64,000 bases of DNA from Trichomonas vaginalis G3 (lineage: Eukaryota; Parabasalia; Trichomonadida; Trichomonadidae). Under the pieces are notes generated by a model. It was given only the letters and a program-made list of their open reading frames with translations. It ran no database searches and was not told where the DNA came from. The stretch is taken from NCBI RefSeq assembly GCF_026262505.1, contig NC_067205.1, positions 13,578,001 to 13,642,000 on the forward strand, given 5' to 3'. The position numbers were made by a program, and so were the translations under genes. Below are positions 31,401 through 40,949 of the stretch, in pieces (the first letter of the stretch is position 1; the number at the start of each line of letters is the position of its first letter).

Positions 31401-31873
31401 TCTGCTGCTCTTTTCTGACACTTTTTTCGCATTTTCCTCTGTATTAGTTCTTTCAGTTGTTCTTCTTTCTTCTTTTTCTCTACGTTTAACTCATTGAGTT
31501 TCTTTGTGTGTCTGTCATATTCTAGTTTCTTTTCGTTTTCACTTATTTGTTTCTGTATGTCTATGTTTGACTTTTTGACATCTGTTATTTGATTTTTGAG
31601 TGAACTCAAATTCATTTGACTTTGAGGGTTATAAGCTGTTCCGTCTGCAGCTCCACATAGCCTGCATCATTTCTCTAAAAGTGCCGCTCTTAAACCTCCA
31701 CTCTGTGCACCAATAACTCGGTTTAAAAGCATAGGGTTGCTTGACATTTGTTGCAACATAGTGGGGTCATTCATCATTTGTTGTTGCAACTGTTGTTGTG
31801 GTGTCATTTTTACTATTGGATGTTTCAATGCTCCCTTCCTCTTACGTATATTCTTACGTAGCTTACATGGCAT
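28480..31873 (-). pseudogene. Element part: very large Q/P-rich, coiled-coil region, heavily broken
   Basis: Starts near 31873 (MPCKLRKNIRKRKGALKHPI) with a Gln/Met-rich stretch (NDPTMLQQMSSNPMLLNR) resembling an STI1-like motif, then long charged coiled coils (KKKKEEQLKELIQRKMRK), then at 30364-30975 a tract of AQQPTVQNPAPQQQPK repeats, then alpha-helical and mixed segments down to 28622. It could be one very long tape- or scaffold-like protein gene or several; I cannot tell. No known domain recognised, and no polymerase motifs found although this is where length would allow one. It is heavily broken. Confidence 0.45.
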
Positions 31874-32210
31874 TTTAAGTGAAGTTAAAAAGCGGTTTTT
31901 GACAGATGTTTATATGACACTTTTTGTTCAGCACAAAAAACTACTCGGTCAAAGTGTTGTCAGTTTTGTAAAATAACCGTCCTATCTTGTTTTAAAAGGG
32001 AGAAAAGGCTTCTCAAAGTATACTTCCTTGGAACGCCTGTAACTTTTCCTGTAGCGACGATAGACCCTTACTTGTCCGGACAAAGTTATACTATTTTGAG
32101 TGCTCTACAAAAAAGTCAACGGCGACGACTCTCAAAAACCGTTGTGTAAAAAGTTTTACCGTTGGACAAAAAAGTATATATAGAAAACAAAAAACGTTTA
32201 TAGTTCATTC

Positions 32211-32307
32211 AATATTTGAGATAAACCGTTTTTCCAACGGTAACTATTAAATAAAATAAAAAAATAGAGGGTGTTACCGTTGACGAAAACGGTTCATCTC
32301 AAATATT
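32211..32307. repeat. 34-bp imperfect inverted repeat near the right end
   Basis: AATATTTGAGATAAACCGTT... at 32211-32244 is matched in reverse at 32273-32307, differing by about three substitutions and one indel, around a 28-base AT-rich loop. Several CCGTTG/CAACGG boxes also lie at 32109-32165. It is suited to a replication, packaging or divergent regulatory site. Confidence 0.85.
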
Positions 32308-32345
32308 TAAATATCTGTCTTTTTTGGTCAGTTCATTTTTATCTA

Positions 32346-32471
32346 ATGAAAGCCCCACTCGCCACATCCTTTATAATGTTGAGAACTTTATACCAAGTTC
32401 GTCAAAATCTTCCTCGTTACATCCAACGGTCATTCGACACGAGAATTGCCGAATTCACACCAGAAGACTAA
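32346..32471 (+). CDS. Element part: 41-residue frame at the right end
   Basis: MKAPLATSFIMLRTLYQVRQ then a basic helix and IAEFTPED. It is supported only by the CATTTTTATCTA box just before the ATG, matching other genes of the element. The last codons lie in the terminal repeat. Unknown function; could be chance. Confidence 0.35.
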   Translation: MKAPLATSFIMLRTLYQVRQNLPRYIQRSFDTRIAEFTPED

Positions 32472-32618
32472 CAATTTTCCGAATAAAAACTTCATTTATA
32501 CTAAACATCTTCGGGGCTAGAGGGCGCAACGCGCCTGGAAGCCTTCCGAATAAAAACTTCATTTATACTAAACATCTTCGGGGCTAGAGGGCGCAACGCG
32601 CCTGGAAGCCCCACTACC
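32460..32618. repeat. Right terminal inverted repeat with internal duplication
   Basis: The reverse complement of the left repeat, but 67 bases longer because the outer segment (GGCTTCC ... TTCGGAA in reverse) is present twice in tandem. Ends GGGGCTTCC/TACC and is followed by a T run. Confidence 0.92.
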
Positions 32619-32623
32619 TTTTT

Positions 32624-32833
32624 TTAAATATATTATTAAATATGAGAAAATCACTCAACAAAAAAACAATTCTTTCAAAAAGTTTAAAATTTATCTTTCT
32701 AATACATATTTTTGGAAGGGCGTAAGATACGCCAACTTAAATATATTATTAAATATGAGAAAATCGCTCAACAAAAAAAACAATTCTTTCAAAAAGTTTG
32801 ACATTGATCTTTCTAATACATATCCTATGGAAG
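32624..32833. repeat. 113-bp-period direct repeat, two copies, with a small hairpin
   Basis: TTAAATATATTATTAAATAT and ~75 further bases occur at 32624 and again at 32737 with a few differences. Between them GGCGTA-AGA-TACGCC (32719-32733) is a perfect GC-rich inverted repeat. The copies begin directly next to the element's right end. Confidence 0.85.
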
Positions 32834-32889
32834 GAGTTTACATTCACAAAATAAAAACCAGTTCAAAATCTTATTACTCCTTGAATTAA
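32755..32889 (+). CDS. Short hypothetical frame in the second repeat copy
   Basis: A 44-codon frame (MRKSLNKKNNSFKKFDIDLS to SYYSLN). The first repeat copy has the same start but a different frame after one A fewer. It is a possible remnant gene; low confidence. Confidence 0.25.
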   Translation: MRKSLNKKNNSFKKFDIDLSNTYPMEGVYIHKIKTSSKSYYSLN

Positions 32890-33913
32890 AATCATTTAAT
32901 TTCAAATCCATTCCAAATCCTTAAATCTGTATTAAAATCATTTTGCCAACAACCAACACAATACAAATTACATTTCCATATATCTTCTTGTCCATTTTAA
33001 TTTTTTATCTCATTTTATTTAATTTTATTTAAAGCATATAGACATCGAGATCCTTTACACATAGTTATATAAAAGTCAAATACAATATAAATTCTTAATT
33101 CTAGAGATATCTCAAAATCTCAATTTTTTAATTTAAAATACCTTTCATTTTTCACAGTACTATCACAACAAACAAGCCATTTACTAATTAACACATATAA
33201 GAAAAATATCAAATTACAAAACAACTTTCAATATCATTCGCATCGAATTCTATTTTTTCATAATTATCAACTACATGTTATTATATAATATATGTCGGCG
33301 CATATTCCACTCTATACAAGTGTCAGACACACTCACACAAAGCTGTGAGATTCATACCTCTATCAGTAGGACTTCTCAAATCAAGAACACATATGTTTCA
33401 CTATCGCACATCTGTGTAGGATCTAATTAACCCTTTGGACTGGTACTTCAAAATTTGATAATTTGATAATTTCATGTGATATCATCATTTGCCTTTAAAA
33501 CAACTGTGCGTTAAACTAGACACGTTTCTCTATCATAATGCAAAATATCAAAGTTTGGGAGACTCCCAAAGTGTCTGAAACTGATCATAAGGGTGAAAAA
33601 CCATTTTCCAGAAGTTGGGAACGTAGGGTATTTTAGATGTTATGCTTTGCCTTTAAAGCATATCTTTTATTATTATTAAATTATTTTATCTAAAATCGTT
33701 ATTTTCCTAAATTTTTGTATTTATTTCTAAATAAATATTAATATTGACTATTAGAAGTTTAATTACAATCTCTAATCTTTTATTATGGTTAATTTAAAAT
33801 GCCAATTCAAATTAAATTTGAATAGTGCTTGATAACTAAAAATAAAATCACCAATTATGCAAGATCCAAACATTTAATCATGGATAACTAATTAATATTA
33901 ATAACAGATCCTT
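32890..33913. other. AT-rich spacer
   Basis: No gene recognised. The stretch 33290-33430 is less AT-rich (TGTCGGCGCATATTCCAC onward) and could be the edge of an unknown repeat or an RNA gene, but no tRNA, 5S or snRNA signature was found. A small inverted repeat TTTGGGAG-A-CTCCCAAA lies near 33552-33570. Confidence 0.5.
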
Positions 33914-34303
33914 TTATATAAACTTTAAAATTTTAGTCGATTTAAGATTGCAAACTCGACTAAATACTCTGTTAAATGCTGAAGCTGTCAATCTTTCCAT
34001 GCAAACATATGATCCTTTTGATTGGTCATAGTACTGGCATAATTTTGAATATTTTAATGCTGTTGCCCTCTTGAATGCAATACTGTTTCTATAGCAATGA
34101 TCACGTATATATAACATAGCATCGAATGCAGTATGAAACTTTCCATAATTACTCTCAACAAGGTTGAATGGGATCAAAATATCTCGGGTAGTGTAATATT
34201 CGTGCGTTTTGAATGTAAATTTCAAACTGTTAATTGGTTTAAGCTTTTCTTCCTCCTTGACTTCATTTTTGTTTTCTACATTAATGCCATTAGAATTGAT
34301 CAT
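33914..34303 (-). CDS. Small hypothetical host protein, 129 residues
   Basis: Starts MINSNGINVENKNEVKEEEK, with a charged N terminus and a compact helical remainder (FHTAFDAMLYIRDHCYRNSI; RLTASAFNRVFSRVCNLKS). No family recognised; the end pattern could be a small DNA-binding helix bundle. It is supported by an Inr-like TCATTCATTTTA (reverse strand, 34304-34315) placed directly before the ATG, as in trichomonad genes. It is isolated between two spacers. Confidence 0.6.
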   Translation of the reverse strand: MINSNGINVENKNEVKEEEKLKPINSLKFTFKTHEYYTTRDILIPFNLVESNYGKFHTAFDAMLYIRDHCYRNSIAFKRATALKYSKLCQYYDQSKGSYVCMERLTASAFNRVFSRVCNLKSTKILKFI

Positions 34304-34315
34304 TAAAATGAATGA

Positions 34316-35328
34316 GGTTTACAATCCTAAATTGAATACTAAGACCAACCGAAAATCATATTTGAAAAAAATGTAATGGTAAAATAGTATATTACAAATC
34401 AACGATATATATCGAAGTTTTGAAATTTTGTGTGATCTGAAAAATTTTTGAAAGCATTTCCGAATAAAAGTTTACTTTTATTAATTATAAAGAATTAAGC
34501 AAAGAAAACTTTCAGATAAATTCCTTTGAAAAGTCCGCTTGAAAAAGTAAATCAATATAGATTAAAAATATTGCACATATTTTAACAATTGTAACTAAGC
34601 ATTTTTTACTTTGAATAAATATTCGTTAATTTTTATGAATTATTTTTACTAAATATAATAACAAAAACTAAATACTTATAAAACAATAAATTTAATACAA
34701 AAGTGTATTTTGAAAACAACAAATTTTATCTAAACAAGTGTCGATATGGGATTTGTCCCCAACAAAAATACGAAAGAACAATTTCGAATTAATTTCATGC
34801 ATTTTGACCAAATGTAATTATCATTTTCTTGATTCTAGTGAATGAAATATAATTCATTTTACAATATGAATGATTCAATGCAATACTGCTTGAACCTGTA
34901 TTTTGTAATTAAACTATTGAATACCCCATTCAATTCTAAAATTCAAATCAGATTTTAAAGCTTAAAAGGCTTATTGATTCTCAACATAATCTTCCTTGAA
35001 ATGATTAACTTTTATATTATATATTTTCAACAACAGTGTTCAGCAATAAAAAATTTAGCTCAAATTGTATTATCATGAAAGTTGCAAGAAAAAAATGATA
35101 AAGAAGGATCACAAACTTTCTAACTTAAGCATAAACTTATATCAACGCAATTTCAAATTTCAATATTTCTATCCTTTCTGAGTTCAACTTAATATCAATC
35201 ACAAAATATTAACAGCAGTTATCTACTCTCTAAATTTGGAGAATTTATAAGGAAACGTAAATAGCAATTTTTTTGGTTGATGAAATTTGTGTCCACTTTT
35301 TTACGATAGAAAATTTTTGATGACAAAA
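34316..35328. other. AT-rich spacer
   Basis: No gene or repeat recognised. The last bases (TCATTTTT, 35329-35336) form an Inr-like motif immediately before the acyltransferase ATG. Confidence 0.5.
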
Positions 35329-35336
35329 TCATTTTT

Positions 35337-36509
35337 ATGATTGGGTCAAACGTTAAACCAGCCAATTCATATGAACTTGGACAGCTCTATGGCCAATTCT
35401 ATACTCAATTGACTTTAAAAGTAAAACCGTCAATGGTTATGGACATTGTTGAAGAAATTTCGAAGAAAGTATGCGGATGTCATACTCTTTTTGACGGCAA
35501 AAACTACGTTTATACTGAAGAAAAGTGCAAAACATTTAGAATTCCCGATAATTTCCCTAATCTCGAAGAAACACATTTATTTGTTTCCAAAAACCATACA
35601 TTACCAATGAATGATAGATTAGCATGCATATGCTATAACAATGACACAGTTGTTTTGCATGGATCTCATGCTTGCCACGACGGCGGATATCTAAAATGGG
35701 TTTTAGATTATTTGACAGGAAAACCAACACCTATTGATCCTTGTTTCAAGATACACGAGTCGCTTCCTGACTGTTTTGAGAAATATTTTGATAAAGTCTC
35801 CGGAAAAAGTTTGTTTTATTCAACACCAGTGAAAAGTTCCCCAAAACTGAAAGAAAACGTTAGTTCTATTTACAGATACATCGAATTCCCTCTTGAAAAG
35901 AAGATTAAAGGATTCACAGAACATCTTATGATGTCAACTTTGTTGACAACATCAATTTTGAATGAAAAATTATCGAGTTTTTCAATTCAATGCGCTTTTG
36001 ATTCGAGAAGAGCACTTCCTTGTGCTGATTGGCGCCATGTTAACATGAATACATTAACTACTGTTGATGCACACATCGAAAATCCTGATAAGAACGTAAC
36101 AATCGGTGATTTGAAGCGAAATTTGAGAAAAGATTTGGAAGAAAAGTTAACAAACGGAGAAATGTTCCGAATTGCTAGAGATTATAAGTATGGAACAATT
36201 GATTTCCCAAGTTATGCAACACAAAGTATTTCAAATATCGGAAATCTTCAAACAAATAATGAAATTTCTGATGCTTTGATATCAACATCGCTTCATGGAC
36301 CAACATTTTATCCAGGTTGTGTTTCATTAGGAGTTGTAACTGTTAACAAATCAATTTTTAAGGGAAGATTCTTCACATCTCCTTACATAACATCATTTAG
36401 AGAAGCAGACAAACTTGCAAAATCATTAGAATTCGCTATCAAGAATATTGAAGATGAAATGTCTATTCAAGAAGCTTTCAAATTAACAAAGCAAATCTAT
36501 TTAGAGTAA
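35337..36509 (+). CDS. Condensation/BAHD-like CoA-dependent acyltransferase
   Basis: A 390-residue protein. The motif HGSHACHDGGYLKWVLDYL (~residues 117-135) is the HHxxxDG-type catalytic motif of the chloramphenicol acetyltransferase / condensation superfamily, where the second His is the base. A later ADWRHVNMNTLTTVDA and the C-terminal segment (FPSYATQSISNIGNL) fit the second subdomain of alcohol acetyltransferase/PapA-like members. It would transfer an acyl group from CoA to an alcohol or amine; the substrate is unknown. Length is typical. Intact, with an Inr-like TCATTTTT eight bases before the ATG. Confidence 0.75.
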   Translation: MIGSNVKPANSYELGQLYGQFYTQLTLKVKPSMVMDIVEEISKKVCGCHTLFDGKNYVYTEEKCKTFRIPDNFPNLEETHLFVSKNHTLPMNDRLACICYNNDTVVLHGSHACHDGGYLKWVLDYLTGKPTPIDPCFKIHESLPDCFEKYFDKVSGKSLFYSTPVKSSPKLKENVSSIYRYIEFPLEKKIKGFTEHLMMSTLLTTSILNEKLSSFSIQCAFDSRRALPCADWRHVNMNTLTTVDAHIENPDKNVTIGDLKRNLRKDLEEKLTNGEMFRIARDYKYGTIDFPSYATQSISNIGNLQTNNEISDALISTSLHGPTFYPGCVSLGVVTVNKSIFKGRFFTSPYITSFREADKLAKSLEFAIKNIEDEMSIQEAFKLTKQIYLE

Positions 36510-38338
36510 ACTAAAGTTGCCTCAAAATCTCGATTGAAAGGCATTGAATTTAGTTTTGAGAAGACTTTTTTACATTTTGCGAATTATTAATTAGTATATC
36601 ATTAAGATCATATTGTATTAAGTTATCAATTCTCTTAAATTTTGAAAGCTTAAGAAATTTAAAAGCACAAACAAATATATATTATTAAAATCATTGTATT
36701 GATCAATTTAAAAAATTTTGAAATTTTGAATTCGAATTTAAATGTAAGCTTTAATAGTTGTAACAGAATAGGAAGCATCACAGATGTCAATTTAGATTAA
36801 TGAAAAGTTGAAATTTTTCCAATAAAATTTTATTAATGAAAAAAGATTCATGAAATACAATAATAGTAATATAGATATTTTATACAACATGTTATATAAG
36901 AGATCACTATAAATGGAATAGCTTTAAACAAAATAATCAAATCAAAATTTGTATTTGTAAACAGCAAGAGTGTTATATGCTAATATTATGTGTAACTACT
37001 CATTGGATAATGAATGCAATATAATACATTGATTTATTGGCTAAAGAAAAAAAATTATATCCTTCAATTTGGACAATCCGAAATTCTTCTCATTTTTTTG
37101 AATTGCATATATATGAATTTGCAATTGAGTGATATCAGCGAGAAACTTATATGCACGTTTAACTTTATCAGATTTCAAATGAAAACATGGATTTCATTGA
37201 TTGTTTTTCAATACGAGCTCAACAAAAATGATACAAAGATGAATAAATAGTAGTGCCCCTAAAAACAAGGTAAAAAACAAAAAAATTAGCAACAATATAC
37301 TTAATTTCGGCCAATATGGTGAAAAGTGAATATGTCAAAAACATCTACTCCATCATCTTGTTATCTGTACCTCACGACAGACGAATATAAAGAGATATCA
37401 ATTTCCAAAATTTTACCAAAAAGAGATTAGGCCTAATTTTTACGGCCAATCTTTATTATTTGTTACACAGATGCTAGATCCACTACTCCCCAAAACAATT
37501 CATTTTTTGAATGGCCCTGTTTTTTAGGCCTTCATTTTATGAAAAATGCCAATATTATACGAATCTTAATATATTTATTTTTTTGTTCTCAATAAAGGTA
37601 TTCAAAAGTCAATATAAACCATTCAAAATTGAGAGGAAACTCATTGAGAGGCTCGGAATTCGAGTAGTAAGGAAGGGTAAATTTTAAGAGCCAAAATTTC
37701 AAATCCCCTCAATATTTCAAAGCCCTTCTACTTAGATTTTGTGACTACCTTATATTATTTAAGAAATTAATACCTCTTTCTGACATACTCTCAGTTTTTT
37801 TTTTGGACAAATTTTTTAAGGGAAAAAGTTAAATTTTTTATTAGAAAAAAGTTATTACAAACCATTATTTAGTATCTAGTATGTTCACTTTGCTTTTTTT
37901 CCCATTAAAATAAAGATTTATTGATTTTGAGAGAGTATTTCAGAAAGGGTGTATTTCTATCGGAAGATCATATGATGAAATTATATATATACTTATGCGC
38001 AGAGTTAATATATTTTCATTAAAAGAGTGTAATATCCTTGGAAAAAGGGATATATGAGCTTTAAGATGACGAGATAAAAGCAGTATATTTTTGGTCTTTG
38101 AAAGAGATTTTTTCCCCTATTTCATTTCAAATTTAATAAATTTATCAATAATTTCAATTCACCACAGTATTCAAAATATAACATGGAATTGATTTTATGT
38201 CAAGAAATCAATTCAAAATATGATTGGTTTCTCTCAATTTCTGACAAAATGACAAAAATCATATTTTTTGATATAAAATATTATACTTATATACAAATCA
38301 CTCATCTCTTATATTAAACTTGCTAAGATATAGTAAAT
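36510..38338. other. AT-rich spacer
   Basis: About 1.8 kb with no credible gene. A 78-codon frame at 37014-37250 is Ile/Leu/Lys/Asn-rich without domain or promoter support. No RNA gene recognised. Confidence 0.5.
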
Positions 38339-39283
38339 ATGTTACACAATGATTACATTCTAGTAGAAAATAAAGAACAATCAAGCTATGTTGAAAGAAA
38401 TTCAGAAGGAGATTACTTTATCCATAATTCCAAGTTTAATAATCTTAGTAATCATGCAATTTTAGTCGTTCAACAAAGTTCATTTATAAAATGCAGCTTT
38501 TCTTCTTATCAAGGAGGATCCATATATTTTGGCACTAAAGGTGAGTGTGCATTATCTAAAGTATGCGCTACAGAGTCAAAAAATCAAGGTTTAAGTAATG
38601 GCGGAATTTTTAGTTATCAATATGTTTCTCAAGAAGATTCTGCAATAAATTCAATCGATTTAAGCACTATATTCAATTGTGGTATACCTGGTACCGGAAA
38701 TAATGTGATTGGATTTGTCAATGGAAACATTACATTAAGTAATACTAATGAAAGCCAAAATCTTGCGGTCGTTGATCCTTTTTTTCAAATTGATAACGCA
38801 ACATCATCACATATTAAATACTGCGAATTCGAAAATTCAACTACAACCAAACATACGATGGTATACCAATTATGCACAATTACTTTGAATAGTTGTAATA
38901 TTGTAAAATGTAAACTGTCAAATATTGAAGGTGTTTTAGTTATAGTACAAACTTCAGTTATTTTAACAAATTGTGCAATTTTACAGCATCAAAGCAGCGC
39001 CTACTTTTGTATTGACTCTATATCTACTGCAACTTTAATAAAATGCGCAGTTGATTGTGATTCCTCAGGATTTACGGTGCTGGGAAATTCGCAAAACAAT
39101 TATAATACTGTTCAAATTGGAAAATCTTCTTTTATCAACAACCCATCTTTATTAGAGTATAAGGTATGCTTAGGTGATGATTTCTATCAGAGCCAAACTA
39201 AAATTTGCATCACAGATAAATTTATTAATTTTAATAAACCGTATTTATCATTCATATTTGTTTTAATTGCTATCTCTGTTTAA
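38339..39283 (+). CDS. Beta-helix-like surface protein, copy 1
   Basis: A 314-residue protein made of short Asn/Ser/Cys-rich beta rungs (HNSKFNNLSNHAILVVQQSS; GGSIYFGTKGECALSKVCA; VYQLCTITLNSCNIVKCKL), the style of right-handed beta-helix / polymorphic-membrane-protein-like proteins abundant in trichomonads. It ends in a hydrophobic segment (YLSFIFVLIAISV), a possible membrane anchor or GPI signal. No N-terminal signal peptide is visible, so the true start may lie upstream, in another exon, or have been lost. A tandem paralog follows at 39628-40567. Confidence 0.7.
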   Translation: MLHNDYILVENKEQSSYVERNSEGDYFIHNSKFNNLSNHAILVVQQSSFIKCSFSSYQGGSIYFGTKGECALSKVCATESKNQGLSNGGIFSYQYVSQEDSAINSIDLSTIFNCGIPGTGNNVIGFVNGNITLSNTNESQNLAVVDPFFQIDNATSSHIKYCEFENSTTTKHTMVYQLCTITLNSCNIVKCKLSNIEGVLVIVQTSVILTNCAILQHQSSAYFCIDSISTATLIKCAVDCDSSGFTVLGNSQNNYNTVQIGKSSFINNPSLLEYKVCLGDDFYQSQTKICITDKFINFNKPYLSFIFVLIAISV

Positions 39284-39627
39284 CTACAGAACATAAAAAT
39301 GCTCTATATAATAATAGAGAAATATCTTCAAGTTAATATCAAAACTCATTATTAATTCCATTCTACACTAGAATGTAAACATATTTGTGATAATTTTTTA
39401 ACATTCTTTTGCCATTAATTTGAAATCATGAAATTCCAATTTTCCATCCTGAGCAAGATTTTTAATTTACTCATTTGTCATAGAAGTACAATTACATTTA
39501 TTCGAAAATAAACATAAATGAACGGAAATCGCATCAAAATTCAAATTAAATTTATTCGTTATTTTTCAAAATCGATATAAAATACAGAAAAATTGCTAGA
39601 AAACAATTATTTTCTTGTATAAAATAA

Positions 39628-40567
39628 CAAAACATCAAGTTATATTGAGAGAAACTCGTCTGGTGAGTATTTCATCCACAATTCTGAGTTCAATAATCTC
39701 AACAATCGCGCAATTTGCATATCATCAGATTCACATCAGACAATATTATTCGTTCAACAAAGTTCTTTTACAAAATGTAGTTATTCCTCCAATCAAGGAG
39801 GATCTATTTATTTCGGCACCAAAGGTGCATGCGCATTATCAAAAGTATGCGCTACAGAATCGAAGAACCAAGGTACAGAAAACGGCGGTGTTTTCACGTA
39901 CCAAATTGCTTCTAAAGGAGAACTTTTAATCAATCTAGTAGACTTAAGTACTATCTTCAATTGTGGCGTATCAGATATCGGAAATAACGTTATTGGACTT
40001 AATAACGGGAACATCACAATAAGTAATACAAATGAAAGTCGAAATCTTGCTCCATATGATCCTTTTTACGAAATTGATAATGCCACAACTTGCCAAATAA
40101 AATATTGCGAATTTGAGAATTCAACAGGAGAAAAGCATACAATTGCATACGGATCAACTTCTGCCACTTTCAATAGTTGTAATATTGTAAATTGTAAACT
40201 GACAAATCCCCAAGGAATTTTTTTCTTCTCCGGATCTACAATATTATTCCTAAATTGCGCTATATTACAACATGAAAGTCGATATTATTTTAATCTTAAT
40301 CAAAAATCTTCTGTAACTTTAATAAATTGTTCAATCGATTGTGATTCATCAGCTTATGATACTGCTGGAAGCGGACCCAACATACATGATACTTCTAATG
40401 TAGGAAAATCTTCATTTGTCAATTATCCATCATTATTTGACTATCAGATATGCTTAAACAAAGATTTCTATAAATTTCAACATATTGATTGTAATTCAGT
40501 TAAATTTATTAATTATACTTTTATGAATGCACCTACGATGGCTGCTTTTGTTACAATAAATTCTTAA
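39628..40567 (+). pseudogene. Beta-helix-like surface protein, copy 2, without start codon
   Basis: The frame is open for ~312 codons with no internal stop, and is clearly homologous over its whole length to copy 1 (SSYIERNSSGEYFIHNSEF; GGSIYFGTKGACALSKVCA; LSTIFNCGV; GNNVIGLNNGNITISNTNES). It is preceded in frame by a TAA at 39625-39627 and has no usable ATG at its start; in-frame ATGs occur only near the end. It also lacks copy 1's hydrophobic tail. Either the 5' end has decayed or a first exon exists upstream. The long uninterrupted frame argues for recent loss. Confidence 0.7.
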
Positions 40568-40949
40568 ATTTATATTAATCCTCTAAATTTTTATAGTTCC
40601 AAGCACGAAAACGGTGTAAACAAAATTAGAAAGCTTTCTAATAATGCGCGAAAAGAACCATTTGGAATATATCTCATCATATTCATATCTTTGAAAATGG
40701 TTCATTATTGCTTTTTTCCAATATAAATAATGTTCAGAAGTCACTAATCACTTTCTGACATTCTCTTTTTTTACACATAAACTTATTATCCCCATTTTCG
40801 AAGGTAAAAAAGTTTTATAACTTCAAAGTATCTGATACGTTTGTTGTAAATTTTTGTTTGTTTGTTGTATATTTTTACAAAATTTTGGGAGCTCATGTCA
40901 GGAAGTAGTATGCACCCTTAAAAAAAGTAATTTCAATAATTTCAAATTT
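40568..40949. other. Intergenic spacer
   Basis: Convergent genes end on both sides. A near-duplicate TTTGTTTGTTGTATATTTTT region is present. Nothing else seen. Confidence 0.5.

Larger units (their letters stand above)
8147..32618. mobile_element. Polinton/Maverick-like (virus-like) element, broken
   Basis: A ~24.5-kb fossil element is defined by near-identical terminal inverted repeats at 8147-8238 and 32460-32618. Recognised parts are a Dam-like methyltransferase, phage-type fibre, retrovirus-type integrase, T5orf172 and KilA-N regulators, A32-type ATPase, SF3/D5-like helicase, candidate minor and major capsid regions and a large Q/P-rich region. This set matches Polintons and Polinton-like viruses. 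No protein-primed PolB was recognised, and no clear cysteine protease. It is broken, with roughly two to three dozen breaks spread over many genes. Several genes (fibre, helicase, some small ones) still look whole. The terminal repeats differ at only about two positions over ~90 aligned bases, so the insertion looks young. Base composition is less AT-rich than the flanking spacers. Confidence 0.9.

Noticed and set aside
33290-33430. Possible RNA gene in a less AT-rich patch
   Set aside because: No tRNA arms, 5S boxes or snRNA motifs could be fitted.
37014-37250. 78-codon frame
   Set aside because: AT-driven composition, no Inr, no domain; likely chance.
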